Source: an uncultured Aquimarina sp. (lineage in GTDB: Bacteria; Bacteroidota; Bacteroidia; Flavobacteriales; Flavobacteriaceae). From it: a stretch of 64,000 bases of DNA. Both the position numbers and the translations under genes were made by a program. This document shows, one piece after another, positions 45,292 to 52,346 of this stretch; the stretch's first letter is position 1; each line of letters opens with the position of its first letter. Below the pieces are notes generated by a model. That model was not told the DNA's origin. It did no database searches and worked only from the letters and a program-made list of their open reading frames with translations. The stretch lies in assembly GCA_947498705.1 (NCBI GenBank), contig CANMLW010000001.1, positions 806,001 to 870,000 on the forward strand. Reading direction: 5' to 3'.

Positions 45292-46539
45292 TTATAATTT
45301 TCCTTTTAGGCTATAAATAGGTTCAAGTAGCCACTCTCCTAAAGTTCTTTTTTCTAAAATAATATCCGCCGCAATGGACATTCCAGATTGTAGCGGCATT
45401 TCTTTACCATACGCGTTAATCGATTGTGAATCTAGCGCTACCTTAATACGATAGACAGGTTCTTGTATGGGGATCGGTATTGCTGCTTCATTAGGATGGA
45501 TTACCGTTTCTGCTATCTGAACAATTTTGCCTTCATACAATCCATAGCGTTGGTATGGAAAAGCATCATAACGCACTAATACCTGTTGTCCTTTTACTAC
45601 AAAACCAATGGCTCGTGAGGGTAAGAATAATTCTGCAAAAAGTTCGGTGTTTTCTGGTATGATCGTTAATAAACCTGTTGATGTAGAAACTTGCTGCCCA
45701 ATGACCATTTGGGATGCCGTTACTCTACCACTTATAGGAGCCTTAACAACATAAGAACTACTGTTTTTAAGCTCAATAATACGTTCTTCTAATTGTGTAT
45801 ATTGACTTTGTAATTCCTGTAAGCGATTATTTTTACGTAACGGTAATTGCTCAGATTGCTTTTGCGTATTAGTAATTTCTGTTCGTTTATTGATCAGTTG
45901 ACGTTGCATAGCATCATACGTAGACTTTATATTGAAATAAGTATTGCGCTTACGAATCAATTCTTCTTCTGAAACTAACCCCTTTTCTCTAAGTCTTGTA
46001 TATTTTTCTACTTGTGTTTTATGTAAGACTACTTCTTGTTTTTGCGATTGTAATTGTTGTTCTAACTGTACATATTCACCATTGGTATTTCCTAAAGCAA
46101 TTGATAAACGACTTCTTTCACTATCAAAAACTCCTTTTTCATCTGCTATACGTTGTTCTAAATTTGCTTTTTGGTCTAGTAACCTATATAATAATTGTTG
46201 TTGTATGCTTAGGCTATCTTTGGTACCGCGCTCTGTGGTTACTTCTAGTAGATTTTCTCCTTTTTTGATATATTGTCCCTCATCGATATATCGTTGATTG
46301 ACAGTACCACTAATAGGTGCATGTACGCGTATTACCCCTTTATCTGGTATCAAATAACCAGTTACCATTTCTTTACGGGCAAACGTACCAAAGCCCAAAA
46401 AGGCACTTACCACTATCACAATAAGCAATGCGGTGATTGTAAAAATCCAAAAAGATATGGGACGTATCAACAATACATCTCCTAATAATCGTTGGGTATT
46501 ATTTTCTATAGCTTCTTTACGGAATAGTGATGAACTCAT
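45292..46539 (-). CDS. HlyD-family periplasmic adaptor, cassette 2
   Basis: 415 residues, the same length as the 31516 adaptor and starting with the same 21 residues (SSSLFRKEAIENNTQRLLGD after Met). Membrane anchor about 33-55 (FWIFTITALLIVIVVSAFLG), lipoyl halves around VIRVHAPISGTVNQRYIDEG and YVVKAPISGRVTASQMVIGQ, coiled-coil between them. The coiled-coil is the most changed part relative to cassette 1, which could alter the outer-membrane partner. Downstream of a five-peptide unit, after a strong hairpin. Confidence 0.93.
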   Translation of the reverse strand: MSSSLFRKEAIENNTQRLLGDVLLIRPISFWIFTITALLIVIVVSAFLGFGTFARKEMVTGYLIPDKGVIRVHAPISGTVNQRYIDEGQYIKKGENLLEVTTERGTKDSLSIQQQLLYRLLDQKANLEQRIADEKGVFDSERSRLSIALGNTNGEYVQLEQQLQSQKQEVVLHKTQVEKYTRLREKGLVSEEELIRKRNTYFNIKSTYDAMQRQLINKRTEITNTQKQSEQLPLRKNNRLQELQSQYTQLEERIIELKNSSSYVVKAPISGRVTASQMVIGQQVSTSTGLLTIIPENTELFAELFLPSRAIGFVVKGQQVLVRYDAFPYQRYGLYEGKIVQIAETVIHPNEAAIPIPIQEPVYRIKVALDSQSINAYGKEMPLQSGMSIAADIILEKRTLGEWLLEPIYSLKGKL

Positions 46540-46597
46540 TTTTTATGTTTAAGAAAGGCCATTTCATTAATAATTATGATTTCTTAATGATGCATTT

Positions 46598-46636
46598 AAA
46601 AATAACCTTATGCAAAAAATACATAAGGTTATTTTT
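46598..46636 (-). terminator. Hairpin between precursor genes and hlyD, cassette 2
   Basis: AAAAATAACCTTATG pairs perfectly with CATAAGGTTATTTTT, followed on the minus strand by T-rich sequence. Same place as the hairpin at 32826 in cassette 1. Confidence 0.85.
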
Positions 46637-46646
46637 AAGTACATCC

Positions 46647-46811
46647 CTAATACCTTGGGTTTACCGGAACTATTGGATAAATCGGTTCTTTTATTCGTAT
46701 TGGAGATATCGGAATTAACCCCTTAACTATTCCTACTCGTGATACTGGAGGAAAAGCAAGTCCCACTCCCCCATTAATAATCGATAATTCCTCTTTTTTT
46801 AATGTTTTCAT
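46647..46811 (-). CDS. GG-leader precursor peptide, Pro/Ile-rich core
   Basis: 54 residues. Leader MKTLKKEELSIINGG (15). Core VGLAFPPVSRVGIVKGLIPI then SPIRIKEPIYPIVPVNPRY: proline- and isoleucine-rich, basic, no Cys, of the style of proline-rich antimicrobial peptides. Last precursor before export cassette 2. Confidence 0.75.
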   Translation of the reverse strand: MKTLKKEELSIINGGVGLAFPPVSRVGIVKGLIPISPIRIKEPIYPIVPVNPRY

Positions 46812-46850
46812 TGTTCTAAATTTTAATTGTTTAATTTCTATTTACCAAGC

Positions 46851-47012
46851 CTATTTCACCGGTAATGGAAGTACAGGAAATGTAGGAAATGGAAATGGAA
46901 ACGGAAGAAACGATTCAACTCTTATTAGTCCTTCTGGTAACTTTGGCATTTCTTTTTCATTACTACTCCCCCCTATTACCGAAACAATTTCTTTTATTTC
47001 TAAATTTCTCAT
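46851..47012 (-). CDS. GG-leader precursor peptide with Phe-Pro repeats
   Basis: 53 residues. Leader MRNLEIKEIVSVIGG (15). Core SSNEKEMPKLPEGLIRVES followed by FLPFPFPFPTFPVLPLPVK, an unusual run of alternating Phe/Leu/Val and Pro. Such a stretch should form a hydrophobic polyproline-like rod. No Cys. Position and leader make it a real member of the set. Confidence 0.75.
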   Translation of the reverse strand: MRNLEIKEIVSVIGGSSNEKEMPKLPEGLIRVESFLPFPFPFPTFPVLPLPVK

Positions 47013-47133
47013 TATTATATTTTTGTATTACTTTTTCCTTTATTAAATAGTAAGAATAATACCTGATTCTAATTATATTATCATCAAAATCAGATATCAT
47101 ATCCTAGGATATCACTGTATTTTAATGTGATTT

Positions 47134-47313
47134 TTATGGTGCTCCTTGTGCACCGCTAGCTACGAATCCATCATGTGTAGAGGTAAAACTCCCTAGAATT
47201 CCTTCCCAAGCCCAACTATTATCAAGAGTATTTGGTCGCTGTGGAAAAGCCCAATTAGGAATATTCAATCCTCCATTTACACTTGAAAATTCCTCTTTTT
47301 TTAATGTTTTCAT
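47134..47313 (-). CDS. GG-leader precursor peptide, Trp-containing core
   Basis: 59 residues. Leader MKTLKKEEFSSVNGG (15). Core LNIPNWAFPQRPNTLDNSWA and WEGILGSFTSTHDGFVASGA, ending QGAP. Three Trp, no Cys. Related to the 47358 peptide (both have an N-terminal Pro-Asn/Thr-Trp, an SW pair and the end GAP). Confidence 0.75.
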   Translation of the reverse strand: MKTLKKEEFSSVNGGLNIPNWAFPQRPNTLDNSWAWEGILGSFTSTHDGFVASGAQGAP

Positions 47314-47357
47314 TATTTTAAATTTTGAATTATTTTATTGCTATTTTTATGAACTCT

Positions 47358-47507
47358 TTATGGTGCTCCTACTGACCCTGGAATATTGTATCTATTAGAG
47401 CTATCATTCAAAACCCAACTACTAGTTCTTTGTTGTGAAATAAGCCATGTAGGGAAATCTACTCCTCCATTTACACTCGATACTTCTTCTTTTTTTAATA
47501 TTTTCAT
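47358..47507 (-). CDS. GG-leader precursor peptide, Trp-containing core
   Basis: 49 residues. Leader MKILKKEEVSSVNGG (15). Core VDFPTWLISQQRTSSWVLND then SSNRYNIPGSVGAP. Shares PxW, SSW and the terminal GAP with the 47134 peptide, so the two are probably a duplicated or cooperating pair. Confidence 0.75.
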   Translation of the reverse strand: MKILKKEEVSSVNGGVDFPTWLISQQRTSSWVLNDSSNRYNIPGSVGAP

Positions 47508-47857
47508 TGTTTTAAGTTTTTAAATTATTAGTAAGAGCTTGTTTAAACACCTTGATTATTAAAACCAGTAGATTGAGATTCTGAGTATACCTCAAATCAT
47601 TAACATACCGGGATATTTGAATAATTTGAAGTGACCTCATGATTTTCATTTCTTATTATATTTAAACATGCTCTCAAATTATGTTAACCGTTCATCTTTT
47701 TAAGTTTATCGGAATAAGATGTTCTTTTTTTATCCAATTTCAGAATAAAAAATAATTAGTAAAAAGTGGTATATTTAGTATTTCTCCTTCAATAGAAGAA
47801 AAACTCCTATCCCATTCCAATAAATAAAAAGGACAAATGATAAGTATTCAAAAGGTT
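47508..47857. other. Gap inside the five-peptide unit, no gene seen
   Basis: AT-rich. A 46-codon minus-strand frame exists (from about 47648) but has neither leader nor family. No ATTCNNGAAT pair is present. A weak CAAATTAT (TAATTTG on the minus strand) near 47675 could be a promoter box. Whether the four downstream peptides depend on the 48077 promoter is open. Confidence 0.35.
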
Positions 47858-48037
47858 TTATGGTCGACCATAAAAACCATCAAACATTGTTAACGCAGCT
47901 GCAGATCCTATACCAAATGCAAGCACACCTGCTCCTACGGGTGCTAAAGCTACCATCCCTAATATAATTCCTGCTGCTTCAACTCCACGTAGACCACCAT
48001 TCACTTCTTCAATTTCTTTTACTTCTAAATTTCTCAT
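47858..48037 (-). CDS. GG-leader precursor peptide, two-peptide-bacteriocin-like helix
   Basis: 59 residues. Leader MRNLEVKEIEEVNGG (15). The core LRGVEAAGIILGMVALAPVG then AGVLAFGIGSAAALTMFDGF is one long hydrophobic helix with many small residues and GxxxG/AxxxG-type spacings, as in class IIb bacteriocins that form helix pairs in membranes. No Cys. Directly behind a doubled ATTCATGAAT promoter. Confidence 0.8.
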   Translation of the reverse strand: MRNLEVKEIEEVNGGLRGVEAAGIILGMVALAPVGAGVLAFGIGSAAALTMFDGFYGRP

Positions 48038-48076
48038 TACTTTAATTTTTAAAATTTTATTAAATTATTTATGTCA

Positions 48077-48174
48077 GTCAATGCGCATTGACAGGAGCAA
48101 ACATAAGTCTACAAATGAGGGAATTGCAAGTCGCTATTTTGGGTATTCATGAATTTCGAGTGCTATTCATGAAT
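48077..48174 (-). promoter_or_regulatory. Class B peptide promoter with two ATTCATGAAT boxes
   Basis: Identical boxes at 48145-48154 and 48165-48174. TATGTTTG at 48105-48098, 40 bp from the proximal box. Perfect palindrome GTCAATGCGCATTGAC at 48077-48092, 5 bp past the -7 box. Between 48175 and 48410 only AT-rich DNA is seen. Confidence 0.88.
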
Positions 48175-48410
48175 TTAGATGCACAGTGCATGTGCACTTT
48201 TGAATTGTAGTATATAAATTGACTGGAAAGTGAAAAATGGAATATCAAAACTCCTTAAAATATATAATAACTAACTTTCTTTTCTTTTTTTATGAGAAAA
48301 ATAGAACTAGAATCGTAGCGCATAATAAATAGTAATTGGATAGGAACATCCTTTATTTATAAAATACTACTTTTGCCATCATTACAAAAAGTGTTTTCTA
48401 CTACATTTTT

Positions 48411-48516
48411 AGTCAACTACCTCGGAGCAAGCTCACGAGGCATCCAGCGGAAAAACAGTTTTTACATTTCGAGGCAAGCCTCAGAGAATTAAACTCCACT
48501 ATGTGGATTAAAATCA
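48411..48516. repeat. Dispersed 105-bp repeat, copy 1
   Basis: Matches 56159-56263 over the full length with one single-base gap and about nine substitutions. Contains internal hairpins (GAGGCAAGCCTC; CTCCAC...GTGGA). It ends 4 bp before the start codon of regulator paralogue 6. Confidence 0.9.
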
Positions 48517-48520
48517 TTTT

Positions 48521-50233
48521 ATGCACAAGATATTAAAGGCAATTTTTTTTTGTAAAATCATACTTTTTTGTTCGTTTATAAACGCCCAAACTTATATCGA
48601 TTCTTTTCAAAACAAAAGTTTTAGCGAACTTCAAAATATCTACTCCAGACATAAACGTACAGATTCAATAATAGCAAATCAAAGTGCTAAAACATATCTG
48701 TATAAAGCCAAAACCGAGCGAGACACTCATAAAATTGTTCATGGATTTAATATGCTCTATGATTTAAAAAAGGATAAAACGGCATACTTGGATAGTATTA
48801 TACTAATTGAGAAAAATAAAATACAAAGTAATATTACTGCAAAGGCATATTTTAAGAAAGCTCAATATTTTTTATATAACAAAAGAGATATTAAAGAGAC
48901 ATTAAAATACCTTAATAAAGCACGTAGTACCTACATAAAAGAAGTTGACTCTATCGATGTATCATATAGAATACAATATATGAATATGATTGGGATTATA
49001 AAAAGTGAACATCTAAATGAAAGAGAAGAAGCTTTAGTTACTTTTAAAAAATGTGAAGCTTTTTATGAAAAGCAAACAGAATATATTTATAAACTTAGGC
49101 ACTTAAGGGTTTTACATGCAATCGCAGAAACCTATATCAGTATGCAAAAACCTGACTCTAGCTCTTTTTATAATACTAAAGGATATACCAAATCGATTAG
49201 AAATACTGATAATAATCTAAGAAGGATGGGAGCATATTTTATTCTTTGTGAAGGTATTAATCAACACCATAAACAAAATTACAAAACTGCTATTGATAGT
49301 ATAAACAATGCATTACCTACTATCATTGATTTTGAAGACATCCCTACTATTATTGACGGGTATTATTATCTGGGAAAATCTTATTTCGAGCATAATCAAA
49401 GAGAAAAAGCGATTCCCTATTTTATAAAAACCGATTCTTTGTTAAAAACGTTGGATTATGCACCAGAATATAAACATATTAAGACATATGAGTATTTAAA
49501 AAACTATTATAAAGAACAAGATGACTTAGAAAATCAAAATAAGTATCTCGACAAATTAAATACAGTACTCGACCAATACCTAAACGATAAGGCATCAATA
49601 CAAAAAAAGGTGAATCAAGATTATGACATTCCCTTACTCCTAACTGAAAAAGAGGACCTTATAACAAAACTAAACAAAAACAACACAACATACCTTTTAG
49701 GGATACTTTTACTAATTTTATCATTAATAATGTGTGGTGCACTACTATACCATCAATATAGAAAAAGAAAATTATATCGATTACGATTTGAAGAATTAAT
49801 ATCAAAACCAAAAGTAGGAGATCAACCTAAGTTAATCATAAAAAATGACGACGTACAAATACCCGAAAAACATGTAACCGATATACTAGAAAAATTAAAT
49901 GAGTTTGAAAAAAATCTTGACTATCTTACTTCTGGTTTAAGCTCTCAATCTTTAGCTAATGTACTAGAAACCAATGTCAAATATTTATCATATGTGATCA
50001 ATCAATACAAAAATAAAAATTTTACTAGCTATATAAATGAGTTACGCGTTAATTACGCAATTAAGGAATTACAAGAAAATAAGCGATTAAGAAAATATAC
50101 AATTAAAGCAATTGCACATGAATTAGGGTATAATAGTGCTGAAACATTTTCTAAAGCCTTTTATAAACAAGTCAAAATCAAACCATCCTACTACATTAAA
50201 GAACTTATCAAAAAAGAAAACACTCACTCTTAA
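48521..50233 (+). CDS. Membrane-tethered TPR-AraC regulator, paralogue 6
   Basis: 570 residues. Signal peptide (IFFCKIILFCSFINAQ), TPR-type domain to about 370 (ITAKAYFKKAQYFLYNKRD, VLHAIAETYISMQKPDS, DGYYYLGKSYFEHNQREKAI), membrane helix at about 388-410 (LLGILLLILSLIMCGALLYH), AraC HTH at about 455-565 with KYLSYVINQYK: Tyr at the base-contact position. No peptide follows on the same strand, but the two flanking minus-strand promoters (48077 and 50682) both have doubled ATTCATGAAT boxes, matching its divergent helix. Closest to paralogue 5. Confidence 0.9.
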   Translation: MHKILKAIFFCKIILFCSFINAQTYIDSFQNKSFSELQNIYSRHKRTDSIIANQSAKTYLYKAKTERDTHKIVHGFNMLYDLKKDKTAYLDSIILIEKNKIQSNITAKAYFKKAQYFLYNKRDIKETLKYLNKARSTYIKEVDSIDVSYRIQYMNMIGIIKSEHLNEREEALVTFKKCEAFYEKQTEYIYKLRHLRVLHAIAETYISMQKPDSSSFYNTKGYTKSIRNTDNNLRRMGAYFILCEGINQHHKQNYKTAIDSINNALPTIIDFEDIPTIIDGYYYLGKSYFEHNQREKAIPYFIKTDSLLKTLDYAPEYKHIKTYEYLKNYYKEQDDLENQNKYLDKLNTVLDQYLNDKASIQKKVNQDYDIPLLLTEKEDLITKLNKNNTTYLLGILLLILSLIMCGALLYHQYRKRKLYRLRFEELISKPKVGDQPKLIIKNDDVQIPEKHVTDILEKLNEFEKNLDYLTSGLSSQSLANVLETNVKYLSYVINQYKNKNFTSYINELRVNYAIKELQENKRLRKYTIKAIAHELGYNSAETFSKAFYKQVKIKPSYYIKELIKKENTHS

Positions 50234-50427
50234 AAAATTGAAACTTTTAGACTTAATAGAATTGACTCTATTATTGAAGTTGTATACTATGTACAAAATC
50301 GTACCTTAATTCTTAAGTATGAGTCTAGAACTACCATTATAACTTATGATTATAGAAGTTTAACAAACGATCATACTGAATCCTGAATAGTTATAATTAT
50401 TTGATAAAAATAAATTTAGAAATAAAG

Positions 50428-50471
50428 AAACATCCTTTTTTTACAAATTGCAAAAGAAGGATGTTTTTTTA
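50428..50471 (+). terminator. Terminator after regulator paralogue 6
   Basis: AAACATCCTT pairs with AAGGATGTTT around an A/T-rich loop, followed by TTTTT. The frame directly after the regulator stop (50234-50388) stays open for about 50 codons but has no start codon. Confidence 0.85.
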
Positions 50472-50490
50472 TTTAAGTAGTAATCTCAGT

Positions 50491-50643
50491 TTAAAAACGA
50501 TTATATCCATAATAATTTAGATACCCCAAACCGCCTCCGGTAGCTCCTCCAGGTCCAAAACACTCTCCAGTTGAAGTTGTTCCAGAAGGCACATCACTTC
50601 CTCCATTTACTACTCGCATTTCTTCTAGTTTTAATTCTTTCAT
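50491..50643 (-). CDS. GG-leader precursor peptide, Gly/Tyr-rich core
   Basis: 50 residues. Leader MKELKLEEMRVVNGG (15). Core SDVPSGTTSTGECFGPGGAT then GGGLGYLNYYGYNRF; one Cys, aromatic C-terminus. Behind a doubled ATTCATGAAT promoter, convergent with regulator paralogue 6. Confidence 0.77.
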   Translation of the reverse strand: MKELKLEEMRVVNGGSDVPSGTTSTGECFGPGGATGGGLGYLNYYGYNRF

Positions 50644-50681
50644 TTTTAAATTTTTTAAATTGTTAAGTACTATTTAAGTTG

Positions 50682-50779
50682 ATCAATGCACATTGACTGT
50701 AACAAACATAACACTGAAAAAGAGACAATTACAAGAAGTCGTAATAGGAATTCATGAATACCGCCTTAGATTCATGAAT
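50682..50779 (-). promoter_or_regulatory. Class B peptide promoter with two ATTCATGAAT boxes
   Basis: Boxes at 50750-50759 and 50770-50779. TATGTTTG at 50710-50703, 40 bp from the proximal box. Palindrome ATCAATGCACATTGAC (50682-50697) 5 bp past it. A plus-strand frame over this region (50693-51028) is not considered a gene. Apart from it nothing is seen in 50780-51039. Confidence 0.85.
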
Positions 50780-51039
50780 ACTCTGAAAAAACAATCAATT
50801 ACCACTTATCTTTCGATAAGTTTTTATATAAACACCTTATTGACAATCAGGTACTACATTATAAACATCAAATTATTAAAGCTAAAAACCAGTTTTAATA
50901 ATTTAGAAATTAGAAGGTTATTCATAAAGACTGAAACAACCTCTTTCGATAAATACCCGGCTCACTATTTTGAGTCTAATAAGATTTATGGAGAGAATTT
51001 CGTAAATCGTATAACTATTAAATTATAGAATACATCCAT

Positions 51040-51076
51040 AAAACACCCTACCTTACTATATAAAGTCGGGTGTTTT
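51040..51076 (-). terminator. Terminator after the LanC-like gene
   Basis: AAACACCC pairs with GGGTGTTT; read on the minus strand the stem runs into TTTT. It is 16 bp past the stop codon. Confidence 0.8.
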
Positions 51077-51091
51077 CATATCGTGAAATAA

Positions 51092-52306
51092 TTAACTAAT
51101 CAACAAACACTCATCCCATTTTGCCATAGAAGGAGTTAAATAAGATAGTATTGTCAATCCAATACCAGCAACTCCTTCTAGCAAACTCACCTCGGGGAGC
51201 CATTCTTCTTTTGCTCCTTGCCACGCTGCATATCCAGCATATCCTTCTTTTATAGTGGCCATTTGCAAGGCTTCTTGTGCCCAAAAATCTGCTGCTGCTT
51301 TAAACAAAGAATCTCCTGTTTTCTTATATAGATAGTTATAGATCTGAAGTACACCATAAGCACCATGACACAACCCAGCATCTATTACAGAAGCTTCTTC
51401 TTTATCTCTTCGGTGCGTAGTTTTCTGAAGTATACGTATTGATTCTTCATATAATTTTTGATCTTTTAACGTTTCGGCAACACGCAACAAAGAGATACCA
51501 ATTCCTAAATCACCATAGCACCAAGCTAGTCTGGAGTTAAAATCAACAACTTCTCCAGCTACAATCCAGTTGGGAAATGTTGAGGTTAAAGAGGTGTCCT
51601 TATTTTTATAATCCAATATATAATTTGAAGTATACGCTATAAGGTCCTTTACATCATCAAAAAACTCATCATATGTAGCCAAGCGAGATAAAAAATTAAT
51701 GTTACTTGCTATTCCGTGAGATAGACTTAGATTACATCCAACTACCTCCTCTTCTTTTTTCAAAACAGAATCCCACCAGATTTTATCCCCCTCTTTTATT
51801 GAAGATTCTTTAAGTGCCAGAATTAGTTCATCCAAATATGCTTTGTATTTCTTTTTAGATGCTTCTGAAGTTATATTTTGATATCGTTTCAAAAAATAAA
51901 ACCCATATCCCATGGCACCATGTAAAAAATCAAAGTTATCATCTTTGATATCGGCTCTCATCGCTTCCAGTAAATGTCCATCAACACTATGTGATAGAAA
52001 GTCTTCATCAAGCTCTACAAAATCCTCTTCTCTAAGAATTTCTAACACCCAACATGCACCTGCAATTCCTGTACAAAATGTTGGATAATTAAATCCGTTA
52101 TTAATATAATCTACCATTTTAGTTATGGTCTCGACACCTTTATCAGCATGAACATCATCATCTAAAAATCTGGAATAATAAAACTGGAACAACGCTACCC
52201 CAGAGGTTCCTGACAATACTCCTATTTCTTTGTTTTTAGAGGTCTCCTGATCCAAAACCTCACTTATTTCTTTTAATTTTTCCCTAAACTGACCTTCTAA
52301 ATTCAT
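51092..52306 (-). CDS. LanC-like cyclase
   Basis: 404 residues of the LanC alpha/alpha-toroid family with seven GxxG-type repeats (GIAGACWVL, LHGAMGYGFYFL, LSHGIASNINFL, GVAGIGLTIL). The zinc ligands are intact: Cys in LAWCYGDLGIG and Cys-His in AGLCHGAYGVLQ. LanC proteins add Cys thiols to dehydrated Ser/Thr in class I lanthipeptides, but no LanB dehydratase is in the window. An ATTCTCGAAT box lies upstream at the class B proximal distance from a -7-like box, so it appears to be in the same regulon as the peptides. It might act with a distant LanB, or as a stand-alone protein. Confidence 0.87.
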   Translation of the reverse strand: MNLEGQFREKLKEISEVLDQETSKNKEIGVLSGTSGVALFQFYYSRFLDDDVHADKGVETITKMVDYINNGFNYPTFCTGIAGACWVLEILREEDFVELDEDFLSHSVDGHLLEAMRADIKDDNFDFLHGAMGYGFYFLKRYQNITSEASKKKYKAYLDELILALKESSIKEGDKIWWDSVLKKEEEVVGCNLSLSHGIASNINFLSRLATYDEFFDDVKDLIAYTSNYILDYKNKDTSLTSTFPNWIVAGEVVDFNSRLAWCYGDLGIGISLLRVAETLKDQKLYEESIRILQKTTHRRDKEEASVIDAGLCHGAYGVLQIYNYLYKKTGDSLFKAAADFWAQEALQMATIKEGYAGYAAWQGAKEEWLPEVSLLEGVAGIGLTILSYLTPSMAKWDECLLIS

Positions 52307-52346
52307 GTATATATACGATTCTTTATATTCTTAATTATTTGTGGGA

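Noticed and set aside
47508..47857. 46-codon minus-strand frame between two precursor genes
   Set aside because: No GG leader, no family and no promoter box; its codons look like intergenic AT-rich sequence.
48411..48516. CRISPR or insertion-sequence end
   Set aside because: Only two distant copies in the window, no spacers, no transposase and no target-site duplication visible.
50693..51028. 111-codon plus-strand frame
   Set aside because: It starts inside the conserved promoter of the 50491 peptide, has no recognisable family, and its first half covers the -7 box and operator boxes.
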